From: Faecalibacter sp. LW9
Lineage (GTDB): Bacteria > Bacteroidota > Bacteroidia > Flavobacteriales > Weeksellaceae
Direction: 5' to 3'
NCBI RefSeq assembly: GCF_034661295.1
Contig: NZ_CP141062.1
Location: forward strand, 372,001 to 436,000
DNA: 64,000 bases
The notes below the pieces were generated by a model. That model was given only the letters and a program-made list of their open reading frames with translations, searched no databases and had not been told where the DNA came from. Of the stretch, positions 36,324-46,091 are shown in pieces (position 1 is the first letter of the stretch; every line of letters begins with the position of its first letter). The position numbers and the translations under genes were made by a program.

Positions 36324-37862
36324 TTAAATCGTGTTGGCATCTTCGGGCATGTGTTTACTTACTAACCATAATCCGATAAAAGTTAATAACCCATTTAAAA
36401 TAATTAACTCTACTCCGATTCTATAATCGGTAAAATTAGTAACAATTTCGTTAATAATATAGGTTAAAATAGGTGCAAGTAACGATACGGTAATGATTGC
36501 ATATTTGATAACAATTTTACGCGAAGTAAAAATCCCAAAAGCGAATAAGCCTAATAGTGGGCCATATGTATAACCTGCTACTTCCATGATCAAATAGACA
36601 ATTCCTTTATTATTGATCATTTTAAAAATCATAATCAAAATAAAGAATACAATTGTAAAGGTTAAATGCACTTTAAGTCGTAACGATTTCTTTTGTTTTT
36701 CAGTTAAATCATTGCGATCATTAATATTTAACAAATCTACACAATACGAAGATGTCACGGCAGTAAGGGCACCATCTGCTGAAGGGAATAAGGCCTAAAT
36801 TAATCCAATGATAAAAATTACAGAAATAAACATTGGAAAGTAACCTTGTAAGGAAAGGGCAGGGAACAAGTCATCACCCATCACATTTACACCACCTTCT
36901 TTCAAATGAAATGTAGATTCGATTACATTATAAAATCCTCCATTTTCAATTGCATATAAATATAGTATTCCGCCTAAAAATAAAAAGGCTAAATTGACGA
37001 ATAATAATGTACCAGCAAACGTCAACATGTTCTTTTTGGCATTGGCAACATTATCCACAGAAATGTTTTTTTGCATCATTTCTTGATCCAGTCCGGTCAT
37101 CGCAATTGTAATAAACATTCCTCCAAGAATAGTTTTAAGAAAAAATGTTTTTGAATTTGGATCAAAATTGATGAAGTGGGTATAATTTTGAGCTGATAAT
37201 TGATTGAAAGCCTCTGTTGGAGATAAATTTAATTGATTTAATATAAACCAAATACATGCAATTAAACTGATAATCATAAAAGAAGTTTGTAATGTATCAG
37301 TCACTACGATGGTTTTCACTCCCCCTTCAAAAGTATAAAGAAGAACCATAATTAATAATACTGCGGTTGTCGCCCAAAATGGAATTCCTAAGGGATCCAA
37401 TAAAAACAATTGCAATACATTAACCACCAAATATAGTCGTGCTGTTGCACCAATACCACGAGAAATGATAAAGAAAATCGATCCCATTTTATGTGCCTCC
37501 ACATTAAAACGTTTCCCTAAATAGGTGTAAATCGAAGTTAAGTTCATTCGATAATACAGAGGAAGTAAGATAGCAGCTACAATAAAATAACCGATAAAGA
37601 AACCGATGACCATCATATAATATTCAAATCCACCATAGACGTACTCTGTCCCTGTTAATTTACCGACTGTTCCCGGAACCGAAATAAATGTTACACCACT
37701 AAGACTAGTACCAATCATACCGAATGCAACTAGCCACCATTTACTCTTTTTATTTCCGTTGAAAAAAGATTGATTATCAGAATTTCGACTTGTAAAATAA
37801 GAGATTACAAGCAATCCTATAAAATAGATTACTACAAAAAGTAGCAAAACAGATGAATTCAT
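36324..37862 (-). pseudogene. Sodium/solute symporter (SSS family) interrupted by one in-frame amber codon
   Basis: A continuous 512-codon frame encodes a polytopic SSS transporter. The N-terminal 355 residues hold about nine membrane segments with MIGTSLSGVTFISVPGT, DTLQTSFMI and AMTGLDQEMMQKN, and the downstream 144+ residues continue with LFPSADGALTAVTSSYC and the last membrane segments. A TAG at 36795-36797 splits the two parts inside the conserved FIIGLI-x-ALFPSADGA motif, with no frame change. A single base substitution (for example from TCG or from a Gln/Glu codon) would explain it. Either the gene is inactive, the codon is suppressed, or the base call is wrong. Confidence 0.85.
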
Positions 37863-37937
37863 AAATTTTTTAACAAATATGATTCAAATTTAATATTTTT
37901 GAAGTTATAATGAAGATTTAAAAGCCTTGAATTTTAG

Positions 37938-37945
37938 TAATTTTG
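37938..37945 (+). promoter_or_regulatory. -7 promoter element for recR
   Basis: TAATTTTG, 28 nt before the recR ATG. Confidence 0.45.
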
Positions 37946-37973
37946 TAGGCTAATCAATTAATAGCTTGATAAA

Positions 37974-38588
37974 ATGAATTATCCAAGTAAAGTTTTGGAA
38001 CGTGCAGTAGATGAAATGGCAAATTTGCCAGGAATAGGGAAGAGGACTGCTTTGCGATTGGTACTTCATATGTTAAATCGACCTAAATCTCAAACCAATG
38101 CTTTAGCTGAAGCCTTGGATCAATTGGTTGATGATGTTAAATATTGTACAAAATGTCATACCATTTCAGATCATGAGGTATGTGAAATATGCATTAATCC
38201 CTTAAGAGATCAGAGCTTGGTTTGTGTAGTAGAGGATGTTCGCGATGTGATGGCAATTGAAAATACAGGACAATTCAAAGGAACATATCATGTATTAGGT
38301 GGAAAAATTTCACCCATGGAAGGAGTTGGTCCAGGACAATTGAATATTTCTTCATTAATCGAACGTGCAAAAAATGGTGAAATTAAAGAAATTATATTTG
38401 CTTTAAGTTCAACGATGGAAGGGGATACCACAGTTTTTTATTTGTACCGACAATTAAAAGATTATCAAATTGAATTTTCTACGATTGCACGTGGGTTAGG
38501 TGTTGGGGATGAGTTAGAGTATGCAGATGAAGCAACTTTAGTTCGATCTATCCAATATCGTGTGCCTTATTCTGATCAAAAATTTTAA
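37974..38588 (+). CDS. recR: Recombination mediator RecR
   Basis: A 204-residue protein that with RecO/RecF loads RecA at gapped DNA. The N-terminal helix-hairpin-helix is [17 protein letters not shown], the four-Cys zinc site is [16 protein letters not shown], and the Toprim domain starts [13 protein letters not shown]. The C-terminal [18 protein letters not shown] is typical. It leads a probable operon with the PRTase and HAD genes. Confidence 0.97.
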   Translation: MNYPSKVLERAVDEMANLPGIGKRTALRLVLHMLNRPKSQTNALAEALDQLVDDVKYCTKCHTISDHEVCEICINPLRDQSLVCVVEDVRDVMAIENTGQFKGTYHVLGGKISPMEGVGPGQLNISSLIERAKNGEIKEIIFALSSTMEGDTTVFYLYRQLKDYQIEFSTIARGLGVGDELEYADEATLVRSIQYRVPYSDQKF

Positions 38589-38602
38589 CTTAAATTATAC
38601 TT

Positions 38603-39187
38603 ATGAGAGTCATCAACTTTAATTTTTCTGAATTTGAAGATTATCTTCAATCAATTGTTGATGATATGACTGGCGCTGCCCAATCTATACTAATTTTAGG
38701 AGTAAAAGAAGGTGGAATCCCTATTGCAAAAATGGTTTATCAAACAATGGTGAACTTTAATCATATAAATGTTGATTATTCTGAAATTTTATGTCAACGT
38801 CCAACAACGAAAGTGAAAAAGAAAAACCCTCAAAGGGAAAAATTATTAAAATCCATTTTTCGTTACACCCCAGAAATTGTTTTGAATCAAATTCGTGTGG
38901 CTGAACATCATCTGCTTTCTTCAAAAAAAAGGAATACTCGACGTACAATTCATACAGAATATGATAGAGAGTTGTATCATTATGATCTAATATTAATCGT
39001 AGATGATGCTGTGGATACTGGATATTCTATGGCTGAAATTATAAATTACGTTAAAAGGCATCATCATCAACCTGTAATTAAGACACTATCGGCAGTTGTG
39101 ACTAAAAAAAATCCCGTAATTATGCCAGATTATAGCTTGTACCGTGATGTATTAATCCGTTTTCCTTGGTCTTTAGATGCAAAGTAG
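38603..39187 (+). CDS. Phosphoribosyltransferase-domain protein of unknown substrate
   Basis: A 194-residue type I PRTase-like protein. LILGVKEGGIPIAKMV matches the first substrate loop and LILIVDDAVDTGYSMAEI is the PRPP-binding motif. The middle has a very basic stretch (KVKKKNPQREKLLK), and the C-terminus lacks the base-recognition features of known purine or pyrimidine salvage enzymes. It overlaps the following HAD-phosphatase gene by 11 nt, so the two are translationally linked. A PRTase paired with a phosphatase suggests transfer of phosphoribose followed by dephosphorylation (inference). Confidence 0.82.
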   Translation: MRVINFNFSEFEDYLQSIVDDMTGAAQSILILGVKEGGIPIAKMVYQTMVNFNHINVDYSEILCQRPTTKVKKKNPQREKLLKSIFRYTPEIVLNQIRVAEHHLLSSKKRNTRRTIHTEYDRELYHYDLILIVDDAVDTGYSMAEIINYVKRHHHQPVIKTLSAVVTKKNPVIMPDYSLYRDVLIRFPWSLDAK

Positions 39188-39794
39188 TAAAGTTGTTTTT
39201 GATTTTGATGAAACGTTTATTTCCATCAATTCATTCCCTTATTGGGTAGTTTATTTGATTGGATTTGATTTTTTAACGCTTAAGTGGAGTGCGGGTCTAT
39301 ACCTGACCAAATGTTTATTGCAAAGGAAAATCATGAAAACAATCTCTCATGTCGAATTCAAAGAAGAAATTCTAAAGCATAAAATCAATTCCACTGGTGT
39401 TCGTATATTTTGCCAATTTCTGCGTAGATATGAACATCAATGGATTCGTGATAAGTTTGTTCAACATATTCATCAGCAAGATGAGGTCATCATATCTTCA
39501 GCTGCGCCTGAAATCTATTTGAGAGAATACTTTATAAATCAAAAAATTAAAATCGTTGGTGCGCATTTAAAAACGGATGGAACTTTAAATGATAACCATA
39601 GCGAAATGAAATTAAGTAATCTATATCACTTCCAATGGTTGAATAAGAACGAAAAGTTAAAAGAGGTATATACAGATTCTTATGAAGATTTACCTTTGGC
39701 TAAGCAGTCGCTTCATGTATATCTTATAAAGCCAAATCTCAAAACCTTAAAAGCTTTTGAGATTTTGAAAGAGCATATTACAATTTTAAAATAA
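39177..39794 (+). CDS. HAD-superfamily phosphatase (SerB-like, subfamily IB)
   Basis: A 205-residue hydrolase. Motif I is DFDET (nucleophile Asp), motif II is the ISSA in VIISSAAPEIYLREYF, and motif IV is DSYEDLPL. A helical cap lies between motifs I and II (residues 20-95). It resembles phosphoserine-phosphatase-like enzymes of lipid or polyprenyl metabolism. Its ATG is inside the end of the PRTase gene, which points to a shared pathway. Confidence 0.82.
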   Translation: MQSSKVVFDFDETFISINSFPYWVVYLIGFDFLTLKWSAGLYLTKCLLQRKIMKTISHVEFKEEILKHKINSTGVRIFCQFLRRYEHQWIRDKFVQHIHQQDEVIISSAAPEIYLREYFINQKIKIVGAHLKTDGTLNDNHSEMKLSNLYHFQWLNKNEKLKEVYTDSYEDLPLAKQSLHVYLIKPNLKTLKAFEILKEHITILK

Positions 39795-39796
39795 AA

Positions 39797-39822
39797 AAAG
39801 CTGGAAATTAATTCCCAGCTTT
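39797..39822. terminator. Terminator overlapping the end of the lipoprotein gene
   Basis: AAAGCTGG / CCAGCTTT stem with a T-run on the minus strand. It includes the stop codon of the lipoprotein gene and follows the HAD gene by 2 nt. Confidence 0.75.
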
Positions 39823-40050
39823 AATTGTATCTTCTTTAACTGTCTCCACTTGAACAGAATCAGTTTTAACTTCTTCGTGTTTAGCTTCTTCATTGTGCTC
39901 CTCGTGTCCTAAGTGTTCACTTCTGTGGTGCACATCTTCTGCTGTGTATGCTTCGTGCTCAACAGGTAAAACGCCGTGGTTTCCTCCGGGGTTATTGTTA
40001 CAAGAAACTGCGAATAAAGCTACAGCAGCTAATAATCCTAATTTTTTCAT
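39808..40050 (-). CDS. Small His/Glu-rich lipoprotein
   Basis: An 80-residue protein with signal peptide and lipobox AVSC (Cys17). The mature 63 residues contain eight His and many Glu (for example HHRSEHLGHEEHNEE) and no hydrophobic core, so it is probably disordered. The composition suggests a periplasmic metal (zinc/copper/nickel) buffer, but this is inference. Monocistronic. Confidence 0.78.
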   Translation of the reverse strand: MKKLGLLAAVALFAVSCNNNPGGNHGVLPVEHEAYTAEDVHHRSEHLGHEEHNEEAKHEEVKTDSVQVETVKEDTIKAGN

Positions 40051-40133
40051 GTCTACAACTTATTTTATGTGTAAGATAATTTATATAATATCTGAGGGAC
40101 AAAATTAAATTAAAATGTTCGTTTAATGAAATT

Positions 40134-40784
40134 TTATTTTAATTCTCCGATCTTTTGAATGCCTCCTTTTGTAATATCACCTACTTTTACGTCAATTTGA
40201 GTTCCTAATGGCAAGTAAATATCCACTCGAGAACCAAATTTAATAAATCCATATTCTTGACCAGCTACAGCTTGATCATTTTCATGGGCATAATTCACGA
40301 TTCGTCGTGCTACAGCACCAGCGATTTGTCGAAATAATACCTTTGTTTGATTAGGAGTCTCAACAACGACTGTTGTTCGTTCATTTAATTCTGAAGATTT
40401 TGGATGAAATGCGACCAAAAACTTACCAGGATGATACTTCGAGAAAATTACGTTTCCATTTACAGGATAACGGGTAACGTGTACGTTTAATGGGGTCATG
40501 AAGATGGAAAGCTGAATGCATTTCTCTTTTAAAAATTCAGGTTCATAGACCTCTTCTAATACTACAACTTTACCATCAACGGGTGCAATGATACAATTGG
40601 ATGTTGAATTTGTTGCGCGCTCAGGATTTCTAAAAAACCAAATCACAAAACCAAATAGAATCCATAATGGTAATGCAATTAAAAATCCATACGGTGGGAT
40701 ACTATATCCTAACGCAATAGTAATTAAAGTAAATGATACCAAGCATCCAATTAAAATGGATGTACCTTCTTTGTGAAGCCTCAT
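40134..40784 (-). CDS. psd: Phosphatidylserine decarboxylase (short form)
   Basis: A 216-residue membrane-associated pyruvoyl enzyme that makes phosphatidylethanolamine. Two N-terminal membrane segments are followed by APVDGKVV, SIFMTPLNVHVTRYPVNG and the self-cleavage site in IKFGSRVDIYLP, where the Ser becomes the pyruvoyl group. This is the short Psd form common in Bacteroidota. The start overlaps the cdsA stop by 4 nt. Confidence 0.94.
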   Translation of the reverse strand: MRLHKEGTSILIGCLVSFTLITIALGYSIPPYGFLIALPLWILFGFVIWFFRNPERATNSTSNCIIAPVDGKVVVLEEVYEPEFLKEKCIQLSIFMTPLNVHVTRYPVNGNVIFSKYHPGKFLVAFHPKSSELNERTTVVVETPNQTKVLFRQIAGAVARRIVNYAHENDQAVAGQEYGFIKFGSRVDIYLPLGTQIDVKVGDITKGGIQKIGELK

Positions 40785-41632
40785 AAAGTGTATACTAATA
40801 AATAATATAAATAGATAAACGGAACGACAAATATAAAACTATCTAATCTATCTAAAAAACCTCCATGCCCAGGAATTAAATTTCCACTGTCTTTTACACC
40901 AAAAAAACGTTTCAATTTAGATTCTGTAAGGTCTCCAATAGGGCCTATAATCGCTACAATTACACCAATAATCGTCCAATTGATGATAGGGTTTTGATCG
41001 AAATACGTTTCGATTAAAAAACCTGCTAAAATTGTGAAAATGAAACCTCCGAAGAATCCTTCCCAAGTTTTAGCACCTGATATTTTAGGGGCGAATTGAT
41101 GTTTTCCAAATAAATTCCCTGCAATATAGGCAAACGAATCACTGGTCCACAATAGAATGAAAACAAATAATAATTCAGGGTTCATTTTGTTTTCTCCCAA
41201 GTCATATCCAAAGGTTGGAAGCGTTAATGCAAGAATAAATGGCAATACTACATAGACCACAGCTACTGTCGCTTTAGAGAAATCATTAATTAATTCTCTT
41301 GTGGAGTAAAATATTGTGATAATGGCTATCGTAAATAATACAGGACCAATAAATGCTTTGGTATTAAGAAAAAAGTCATAATTGGATGCTCCTGTAAAAA
41401 AGACAGTATAGAATTCTTTTCCAAAAAATAGGAATAAGAATAATGAAGCAACAAGGCTTCCACCTAAATATAATTTGTCTCTTAATTGGGTTAATTTGAT
41501 AAATTCAAACAGACAGAAACTAGCAAAAATAGCCATTAAAGCTAATAACCCATAAGGATGAAATGTTGTGCCTAGGAAAATAATAAGAGCGTAAATTAAT
41601 CCGGAGATTGCTCTGGGGATAAAATTTTTCAT
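40781..41632 (-). CDS. cdsA: Phosphatidate cytidylyltransferase
   Basis: A 283-residue polytopic enzyme (about eight membrane segments) that makes CDP-diacylglycerol from phosphatidate and CTP. The C-terminal signature GDLTESKLKRFFGVKDSGN followed by IPGHGGFLDRLDS is complete, including the metal-binding Asp residues. It overlaps both neighbours by 4 nt (ATGA), so LUD-cdsA-psd are tightly coupled phospholipid genes. Confidence 0.95.
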   Translation of the reverse strand: MKNFIPRAISGLIYALIIFLGTTFHPYGLLALMAIFASFCLFEFIKLTQLRDKLYLGGSLVASLFLFLFFGKEFYTVFFTGASNYDFFLNTKAFIGPVLFTIAIITIFYSTRELINDFSKATVAVVYVVLPFILALTLPTFGYDLGENKMNPELLFVFILLWTSDSFAYIAGNLFGKHQFAPKISGAKTWEGFFGGFIFTILAGFLIETYFDQNPIINWTIIGVIVAIIGPIGDLTESKLKRFFGVKDSGNLIPGHGGFLDRLDSFIFVVPFIYLYYLLVYTL

Positions 41633-42237
41633 GAGATATCGTCTACCAATAAGAGGTAAATGTTTTTAGCATTTGGAATTGAACTAAAGCTATGCATGTC
41701 TTTTCCTCTAATACATGTAATGTTGGAAGGTAAATTGTCTTTCTTTAAATTTTTTAATTTTTGTAAAGCATCACTCAGATTGTTTGCAAATTGCTGAGGT
41801 TTAGCCCAAATTATAAAATTCATTGGAAATTCTTCGACTTTTCGGTCAGCCGTTTGATGTGCAGAAATCATAATACTTCCATCAAATGCACATAAAAATT
41901 CACATTTTAAAAATGAGAATCCTTGAGGTAAATCGGTCGGATTATTGGTATATGGAACCGAAATCGTATCAAGCTTTGATTCTAAATCTTGATCCAAACA
42001 AATTACACGATTAATCTTTTCGAAATTGATGATTTGTTGAAGATTATGAATGGCTTCATTTTCATTCCCACAATACAAGAAATGCCCACCACCTGAATTA
42101 AAGTTGGTCGCAAACAATTCATCTAAAGAAGATTTAGCTTCTGTAGCTGATTTAAGAAATAAATCAACGTTTTCTTGCTCATCCTTCTCCAGATTAGTAA
42201 TTGACTTGTTGAATAATTTTTTAATGGCATTCCACAT
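41629..42237 (-). CDS. LUD-domain protein
   Basis: A 202-residue protein related to the LutC/YkgG (LUD) fold, which is found in lactate-utilisation proteins. The fold is suggested by CGNENEAIHNLQQII, the CLDQDLES strand and CAFDGSIMISAHQTADR. It lacks an iron-sulphur partner here. In flavobacteria it sits in this position between ftsH and cdsA. A role in phospholipid synthesis is suggested only by the coupling. Confidence 0.78.
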   Translation of the reverse strand: MWNAIKKLFNKSITNLEKDEQENVDLFLKSATEAKSSLDELFATNFNSGGGHFLYCGNENEAIHNLQQIINFEKINRVICLDQDLESKLDTISVPYTNNPTDLPQGFSFLKCEFLCAFDGSIMISAHQTADRKVEEFPMNFIIWAKPQQFANNLSDALQKLKNLKKDNLPSNITCIRGKDMHSFSSIPNAKNIYLLLVDDIS

Positions 42238-42315
42238 GAATAATCATGATTTACAAAAATTCGATTAGAGTGTTTAAAGGTAGTAAAATTTACGGATTAA
42301 AAAAGGAACATAAAA

Positions 42316-42341
42316 AAAAACACATCCTAAGATGTGTTTTT
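42316..42341 (-). terminator. Intrinsic terminator after ftsH
   Basis: AAAACACATC / GATGTGTTTT stem with loop CTAA and a T-run on the minus strand. It separates rsfS-ftsH from the LUD-cdsA-psd unit. Confidence 0.85.
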
Positions 42342-42353
42342 TATACTAAAAAG

Positions 42354-44333
42354 TTATTCTTTGATAATTTCTGATTCTTTTTCTACCGGTTCAATCGTCG
42401 GCTCTTCTTTTAAAAGCGCATCTGAACTGAAAGGGCGCGGACCAAAAATTTCTTCTAAATCTTCTTTAAAGATGACCTCTTTATCAATTAATTTTTGAGC
42501 TAATAGATCTAATTTATCTCTATTCGCACGAAGAATTTCTTTGGCTCTTTCGTATTGACCTTCGATTAAAATACTAATTTCTTTATCGATTTTTTGAGCA
42601 GTTAACTCAGAATAAGGTTTACTGAAACCATATTCATTTTGACCAGATGAATCATAGTAAGAAACATTCCCTACTTCTTTATTTAATCCGTAGATACTTA
42701 CCATAGCATTGGCTTGTTTTGTAACTTTTTCTAAGTCACTTAATGCTCCAGTTGAAATGTTACCCATCACAACTTCTTCCGCTGCACGACCACCCATTGT
42801 CATACACATTTCGTCTAACAATTGTTCAGTCGTTGTAATTTGACGTTCTTCAGGTAAATACCAAGCTGCTCCTAACGATTTTCCACGAGGAACAATCGTT
42901 ACTTTAACCAATGGTGCAGCATGTTCAGTTAACCATCCAATTGTTGCATGCCCAGCTTCGTGATAAGCAATACGTTCTTTCTCTTGTGGCTTAATAACTT
43001 TCGATTTCTTTTCAAGTCCACCAATAATACGGTCAACAGCATCTAAGAAATCTTGTTTTTCAACCACTTCTTTATTTTTACGAGCTGCAACTAAAGCGGC
43101 TTCGTTACATACATTAAAAATATCAGCTCCTGAGAAACCAGGGGTTTGTTTTGCTAAGAATTCTACGTCTACATCTTCACCTAATTTTAAAGGTCGTAAG
43201 TGTACCTTGAAAATATCTTTACGCTCATTTACCTCAGGTAAATCCACGTGAATCATACGGTCAAAACGACCAGGACGAATCAAGGCTTTATCCAAAATAT
43301 CTGCACGGTTCGTTGCAGCGATTACAATAACATTCGATTCAGTTCCGAAACCATCCATTTCAGTTAACAACTGATTTAAGGTATTTTCGCGTTCATCATT
43401 TGATCCCGAGAAGTTTGATTTTCCACGCGCACGACCAATGGCATCAATCTCATCAATAAAGATAATTGAAGGCGATTTTTCTTTGGCATTTTTAAATAAG
43501 TCACGTACACGAGAAGCACCAACACCTACGAACATTTCAACGAAATCAGAACCTGATAACGAAAAGAAAGGAACTTTAGCTTCACCAGCTACAGCTTTTG
43601 CTAATAACGTTTTACCTGTACCTGGAGGTCCTACTAATAATGCACCTTTAGGGATTTTACCTCCTAATTTTGTGAATTTTTCAGGATTACGTAAAAATTC
43701 TACAATTTCTTCGATTTCTTCTTTCGCACCTTCTAATCCCGCTACATCTTTGAAAGTCGTTTTGATATGATCTTCACCCTCAAACAATTTCGCTTTGGAT
43801 TTTCCAACGTTAAAAATTCCTCCTTGTCCACCGCTGCTTGGTCCCCCCATACGACGGAAAACAAAGAAATAAATTGCACCGAAGAACAATAACCATAAGA
43901 AAATGTTTAAAAACATTTTGCTGAAAACATCAGGTGTGATAGTGTTTAGTTTCACATTTTTGTTTGGACTTTGAGCAACAATTTCATTAAATTCTTTTTC
44001 AAAGTTACCGGCATCAGCAATCGTAAATGAATAGTTTGGACCTTTTGCTCCAAAATTCATAATACCTGGCTCTTGATTTTTGAATTGCTTAAATTCTTCT
44101 TTATTTAAGGCTTCATCAGTCAAGTAAACACTTACTTTATTGTTCTCTAAATCTAAATCCACTTGATCCACATAGCCTTGTGTAATATAGCTATTGAATG
44201 TCCCGCGGTCTAAACTTTTAGACTGACTTCCAATATTTGGCGTTAATAAAAAGAAGCCAATAAGCACTAATCCTATGATGGCATATATCCATGTAGGATT
44301 AAAACCTTTTGGTTTTAAATTATTTTTTTTCAA
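42354..44333 (-). CDS. ftsH: ATP-dependent zinc metalloprotease FtsH
   Basis: A 659-residue membrane-anchored AAA+ protease that degrades membrane and regulatory proteins. Two membrane segments (residues 15-31 and 140-160) flank a periplasmic domain. Walker A GPPGTGKT is at about 235-242, Walker B is [11 protein letters not shown] is [19 protein letters not shown], and the zinc site HEAGH is near residue 455. The C-terminal tail is acidic. It follows rsfS by 23 nt. Confidence 0.97.
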   Translation of the reverse strand: MKKNNLKPKGFNPTWIYAIIGLVLIGFFLLTPNIGSQSKSLDRGTFNSYITQGYVDQVDLDLENNKVSVYLTDEALNKEEFKQFKNQEPGIMNFGAKGPNYSFTIADAGNFEKEFNEIVAQSPNKNVKLNTITPDVFSKMFLNIFLWLLFFGAIYFFVFRRMGGPSSGGQGGIFNVGKSKAKLFEGEDHIKTTFKDVAGLEGAKEEIEEIVEFLRNPEKFTKLGGKIPKGALLVGPPGTGKTLLAKAVAGEAKVPFFSLSGSDFVEMFVGVGASRVRDLFKNAKEKSPSIIFIDEIDAIGRARGKSNFSGSNDERENTLNQLLTEMDGFGTESNVIVIAATNRADILDKALIRPGRFDRMIHVDLPEVNERKDIFKVHLRPLKLGEDVDVEFLAKQTPGFSGADIFNVCNEAALVAARKNKEVVEKQDFLDAVDRIIGGLEKKSKVIKPQEKERIAYHEAGHATIGWLTEHAAPLVKVTIVPRGKSLGAAWYLPEERQITTTEQLLDEMCMTMGGRAAEEVVMGNISTGALSDLEKVTKQANAMVSIYGLNKEVGNVSYYDSSGQNEYGFSKPYSELTAQKIDKEISILIEGQYERAKEILRANRDKLDLLAQKLIDKEVIFKEDLEEIFGPRPFSSDALLKEEPTIEPVEKESEIIKE

Positions 44334-44356
44334 TTTTTTTTGGTTTCGTTACAAGA

Positions 44357-44728
44357 TTAATAATTCATTTCGATACGAGTTTCTTTGGCATCTCCCCATA
44401 ATCCTTCGATGTCATAGAATTCTCTGTATTCTTCTTGAAAGATATGAACAATAACGTTCGTATAGTCCATTAAAATCCAATGTTTGTTTTGAGTCCCTTC
44501 TACGCTATAAGGTCTTTCATGCATTTCTGTCTTTACAGTTCTTTCAACAGATGCTGCGATTGCGCTTACTTGTGTATTCGATTTTCCGTTACAAAGAACA
44601 AAATATTGACAAAATGCATTTTCAATTTCACGTAAATCTAAGATGGTAATATCTTCTCCTTTAACATTTGTAATTCCGTCAACAATGCTATCTAATAAAT
44701 CCTTTGTATATTGTGCGTCTATCATCAA
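44357..44728 (-). CDS. rsfS: Ribosomal silencing factor RsfS
   Basis: A 123-residue protein of the Iojap/RsfS family that binds L14 and blocks subunit joining in starvation. CQYFVLCNGKSNTQVSAIA and HWILMDYTNVIVHIFQEEYREFYDIEGLWGDA are diagnostic. Two ATGs in tandem begin the frame. It is the first gene of rsfS-ftsH. Confidence 0.95.
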   Translation of the reverse strand: MMIDAQYTKDLLDSIVDGITNVKGEDITILDLREIENAFCQYFVLCNGKSNTQVSAIAASVERTVKTEMHERPYSVEGTQNKHWILMDYTNVIVHIFQEEYREFYDIEGLWGDAKETRIEMNY

Positions 44729-44744
44729 TTTTATTTATATATGG

Positions 44745-44752
44745 CAAATTTA
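44745..44752 (-). promoter_or_regulatory. -7 promoter element for rsfS-ftsH
   Basis: TAAATTTG on the minus strand, 16 nt before the rsfS ATG. Confidence 0.5.
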
Positions 44753-44821
44753 AGTAATATTAAGAATATTCTTGCGATTTTAAAATAACTTTAACCACAT
44801 ATTCGATTAAGTCAAAAAAGG

Positions 44822-45535
44822 ATGAAAATTATTACGTTCCCAACCATTCCTAATACTAATAATTATTTAATGGATTTATCCAAAAAAGGTGCCAACTCTT
44901 GGACCGTCATACATGCTTTAGAGCAAACTGAAGGAAAAGGTTACGCAGGGAATCAATGGGAGGTTATCGCAAATCAAAATCTAACGTTTAGTTTTTTGAT
45001 TAAAAGTGATTTAGAATATCGTGATTTAATTTATCTCAACGAATGGATAGCACTGGTATTGCATCGTTCATTATCCGCTTATACCAAAGGGATTGAGGTA
45101 AAATGGCCGAACGATATCATTTTAAATAACAAGAAGATTTGTGGAGTTTTGATTGAAAATCATAAAACTAATCATCAAATGCATTCCATCATTGGAATTG
45201 GTATAAATGTGAACCAAACTGATTTTAATCATTTACCAAAAGCAACATCTCTATCGAAAGAAACTGCCAAAACGTATGACATCGTGTCGGTTTTGACAGA
45301 ATTAATGCAGAATTTTCAGTCCGAATACCATTGGTTGGAAGAAAAAAAATTTGATACCATTCATCAGCACTATAATGAATTATTGTTTCGTAAGGATATT
45401 AGTTCCCAATTTCGATGGAATGGAGAAGTGATTGAAGGAGTAATTAGAGCATCAACAGAACGTGGTACATTAATCATAGAGATCAATGGTGAAGAACAAG
45501 AGTTTTTGCATAAACAAATTGAATTGATGTATTAA
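44822..45535 (+). CDS. birA: Biotin-[acetyl-CoA-carboxylase] ligase
   Basis: A 237-residue enzyme that attaches biotin to carrier proteins through biotinyl-AMP. EQTEGKGYAGNQWE is the nucleotide/biotin loop (variant of GRGRxGRxW), followed by EVKWPNDIILNNKKICGVLIE and GIGINVNQ. There is no N-terminal helix-turn-helix, so it is the monofunctional ligase without repressor function. Confidence 0.94.
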   Translation: MKIITFPTIPNTNNYLMDLSKKGANSWTVIHALEQTEGKGYAGNQWEVIANQNLTFSFLIKSDLEYRDLIYLNEWIALVLHRSLSAYTKGIEVKWPNDIILNNKKICGVLIENHKTNHQMHSIIGIGINVNQTDFNHLPKATSLSKETAKTYDIVSVLTELMQNFQSEYHWLEEKKFDTIHQHYNELLFRKDISSQFRWNGEVIEGVIRASTERGTLIIEINGEEQEFLHKQIELMY

Positions 45536-45549
45536 TTCCCGATAAAATG

Positions 45550-45557
45550 TAAATTTG
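45550..45557 (+). promoter_or_regulatory. -7 promoter element 5 nt before the idi start
   Basis: TAAATTTG-TTGTT-ATG, another case of a -7 element almost touching the start codon. It lies in the 27-nt gap after birA. Confidence 0.4.
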
Positions 45558-45562
45558 TTGTT

Positions 45563-46078
45563 ATGGAAGAATTTGTTGTATTGGTAGATCGTGAAGATCG
45601 CGAATTAGGATTGATGGAAAAGCAACAAGCACATGTTGCAGGTTTATTACATCGCGCATTCTCAGTTTTTATTTTTAATTCAAAAGGAGAACTGATGTTG
45701 CAACAGCGTGCAGCGACTAAATACCATTCGCCTACGCTATGGACTAATACTTGTTGCAGTCATCCACGTGAAAATGAAACATATCGGGATGCAGCCAAAC
45801 GAAGATTGGTAGAAGAAATGGGATTTGATTGTGATTTATCTTACAAATTCAATTTTATTTATAAAGCACCTTTGGATAATGGATTAACGGAGCACGAATT
45901 GGATCATGTTTTTATAGGTACTTTTGATGGAGAACCTAACCTTAATTCTGAGGAAGTAATGGCGTATCGCTGGGTAGAAATGGATGACCTAAAAAAAGAT
46001 ATGCAAAAAAATCCACAAAATTATACCGCTTGGTTTAAAATTATTTTTGATCAGTACCTTTCGCATATCGAAGCATAA
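45563..46078 (+). CDS. idi: Isopentenyl-diphosphate delta-isomerase, type 1
   Basis: A 171-residue Nudix-fold enzyme that interconverts IPP and DMAPP. The catalytic Cys lies in TNTCCSHPRENE, the Nudix-like helix is RRLVEEMGFDCDLS, and the catalytic Glu is in the ELDHVFIG region (TEHELDHVF). Overall length matches type 1 IDI. It follows birA closely but may have its own promoter. Confidence 0.95.
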   Translation: MEEFVVLVDREDRELGLMEKQQAHVAGLLHRAFSVFIFNSKGELMLQQRAATKYHSPTLWTNTCCSHPRENETYRDAAKRRLVEEMGFDCDLSYKFNFIYKAPLDNGLTEHELDHVFIGTFDGEPNLNSEEVMAYRWVEMDDLKKDMQKNPQNYTAWFKIIFDQYLSHIEA

Positions 46079-46091
46079 AAATAAAATTCCT

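Noticed and set aside
36324-36794. Treating the C-terminal symporter fragment as a separate small membrane-protein gene
   Set aside because: It is in the same frame as the N-terminal part and continues a conserved SSS motif across a single TAG; there is no sign of an independent start region.
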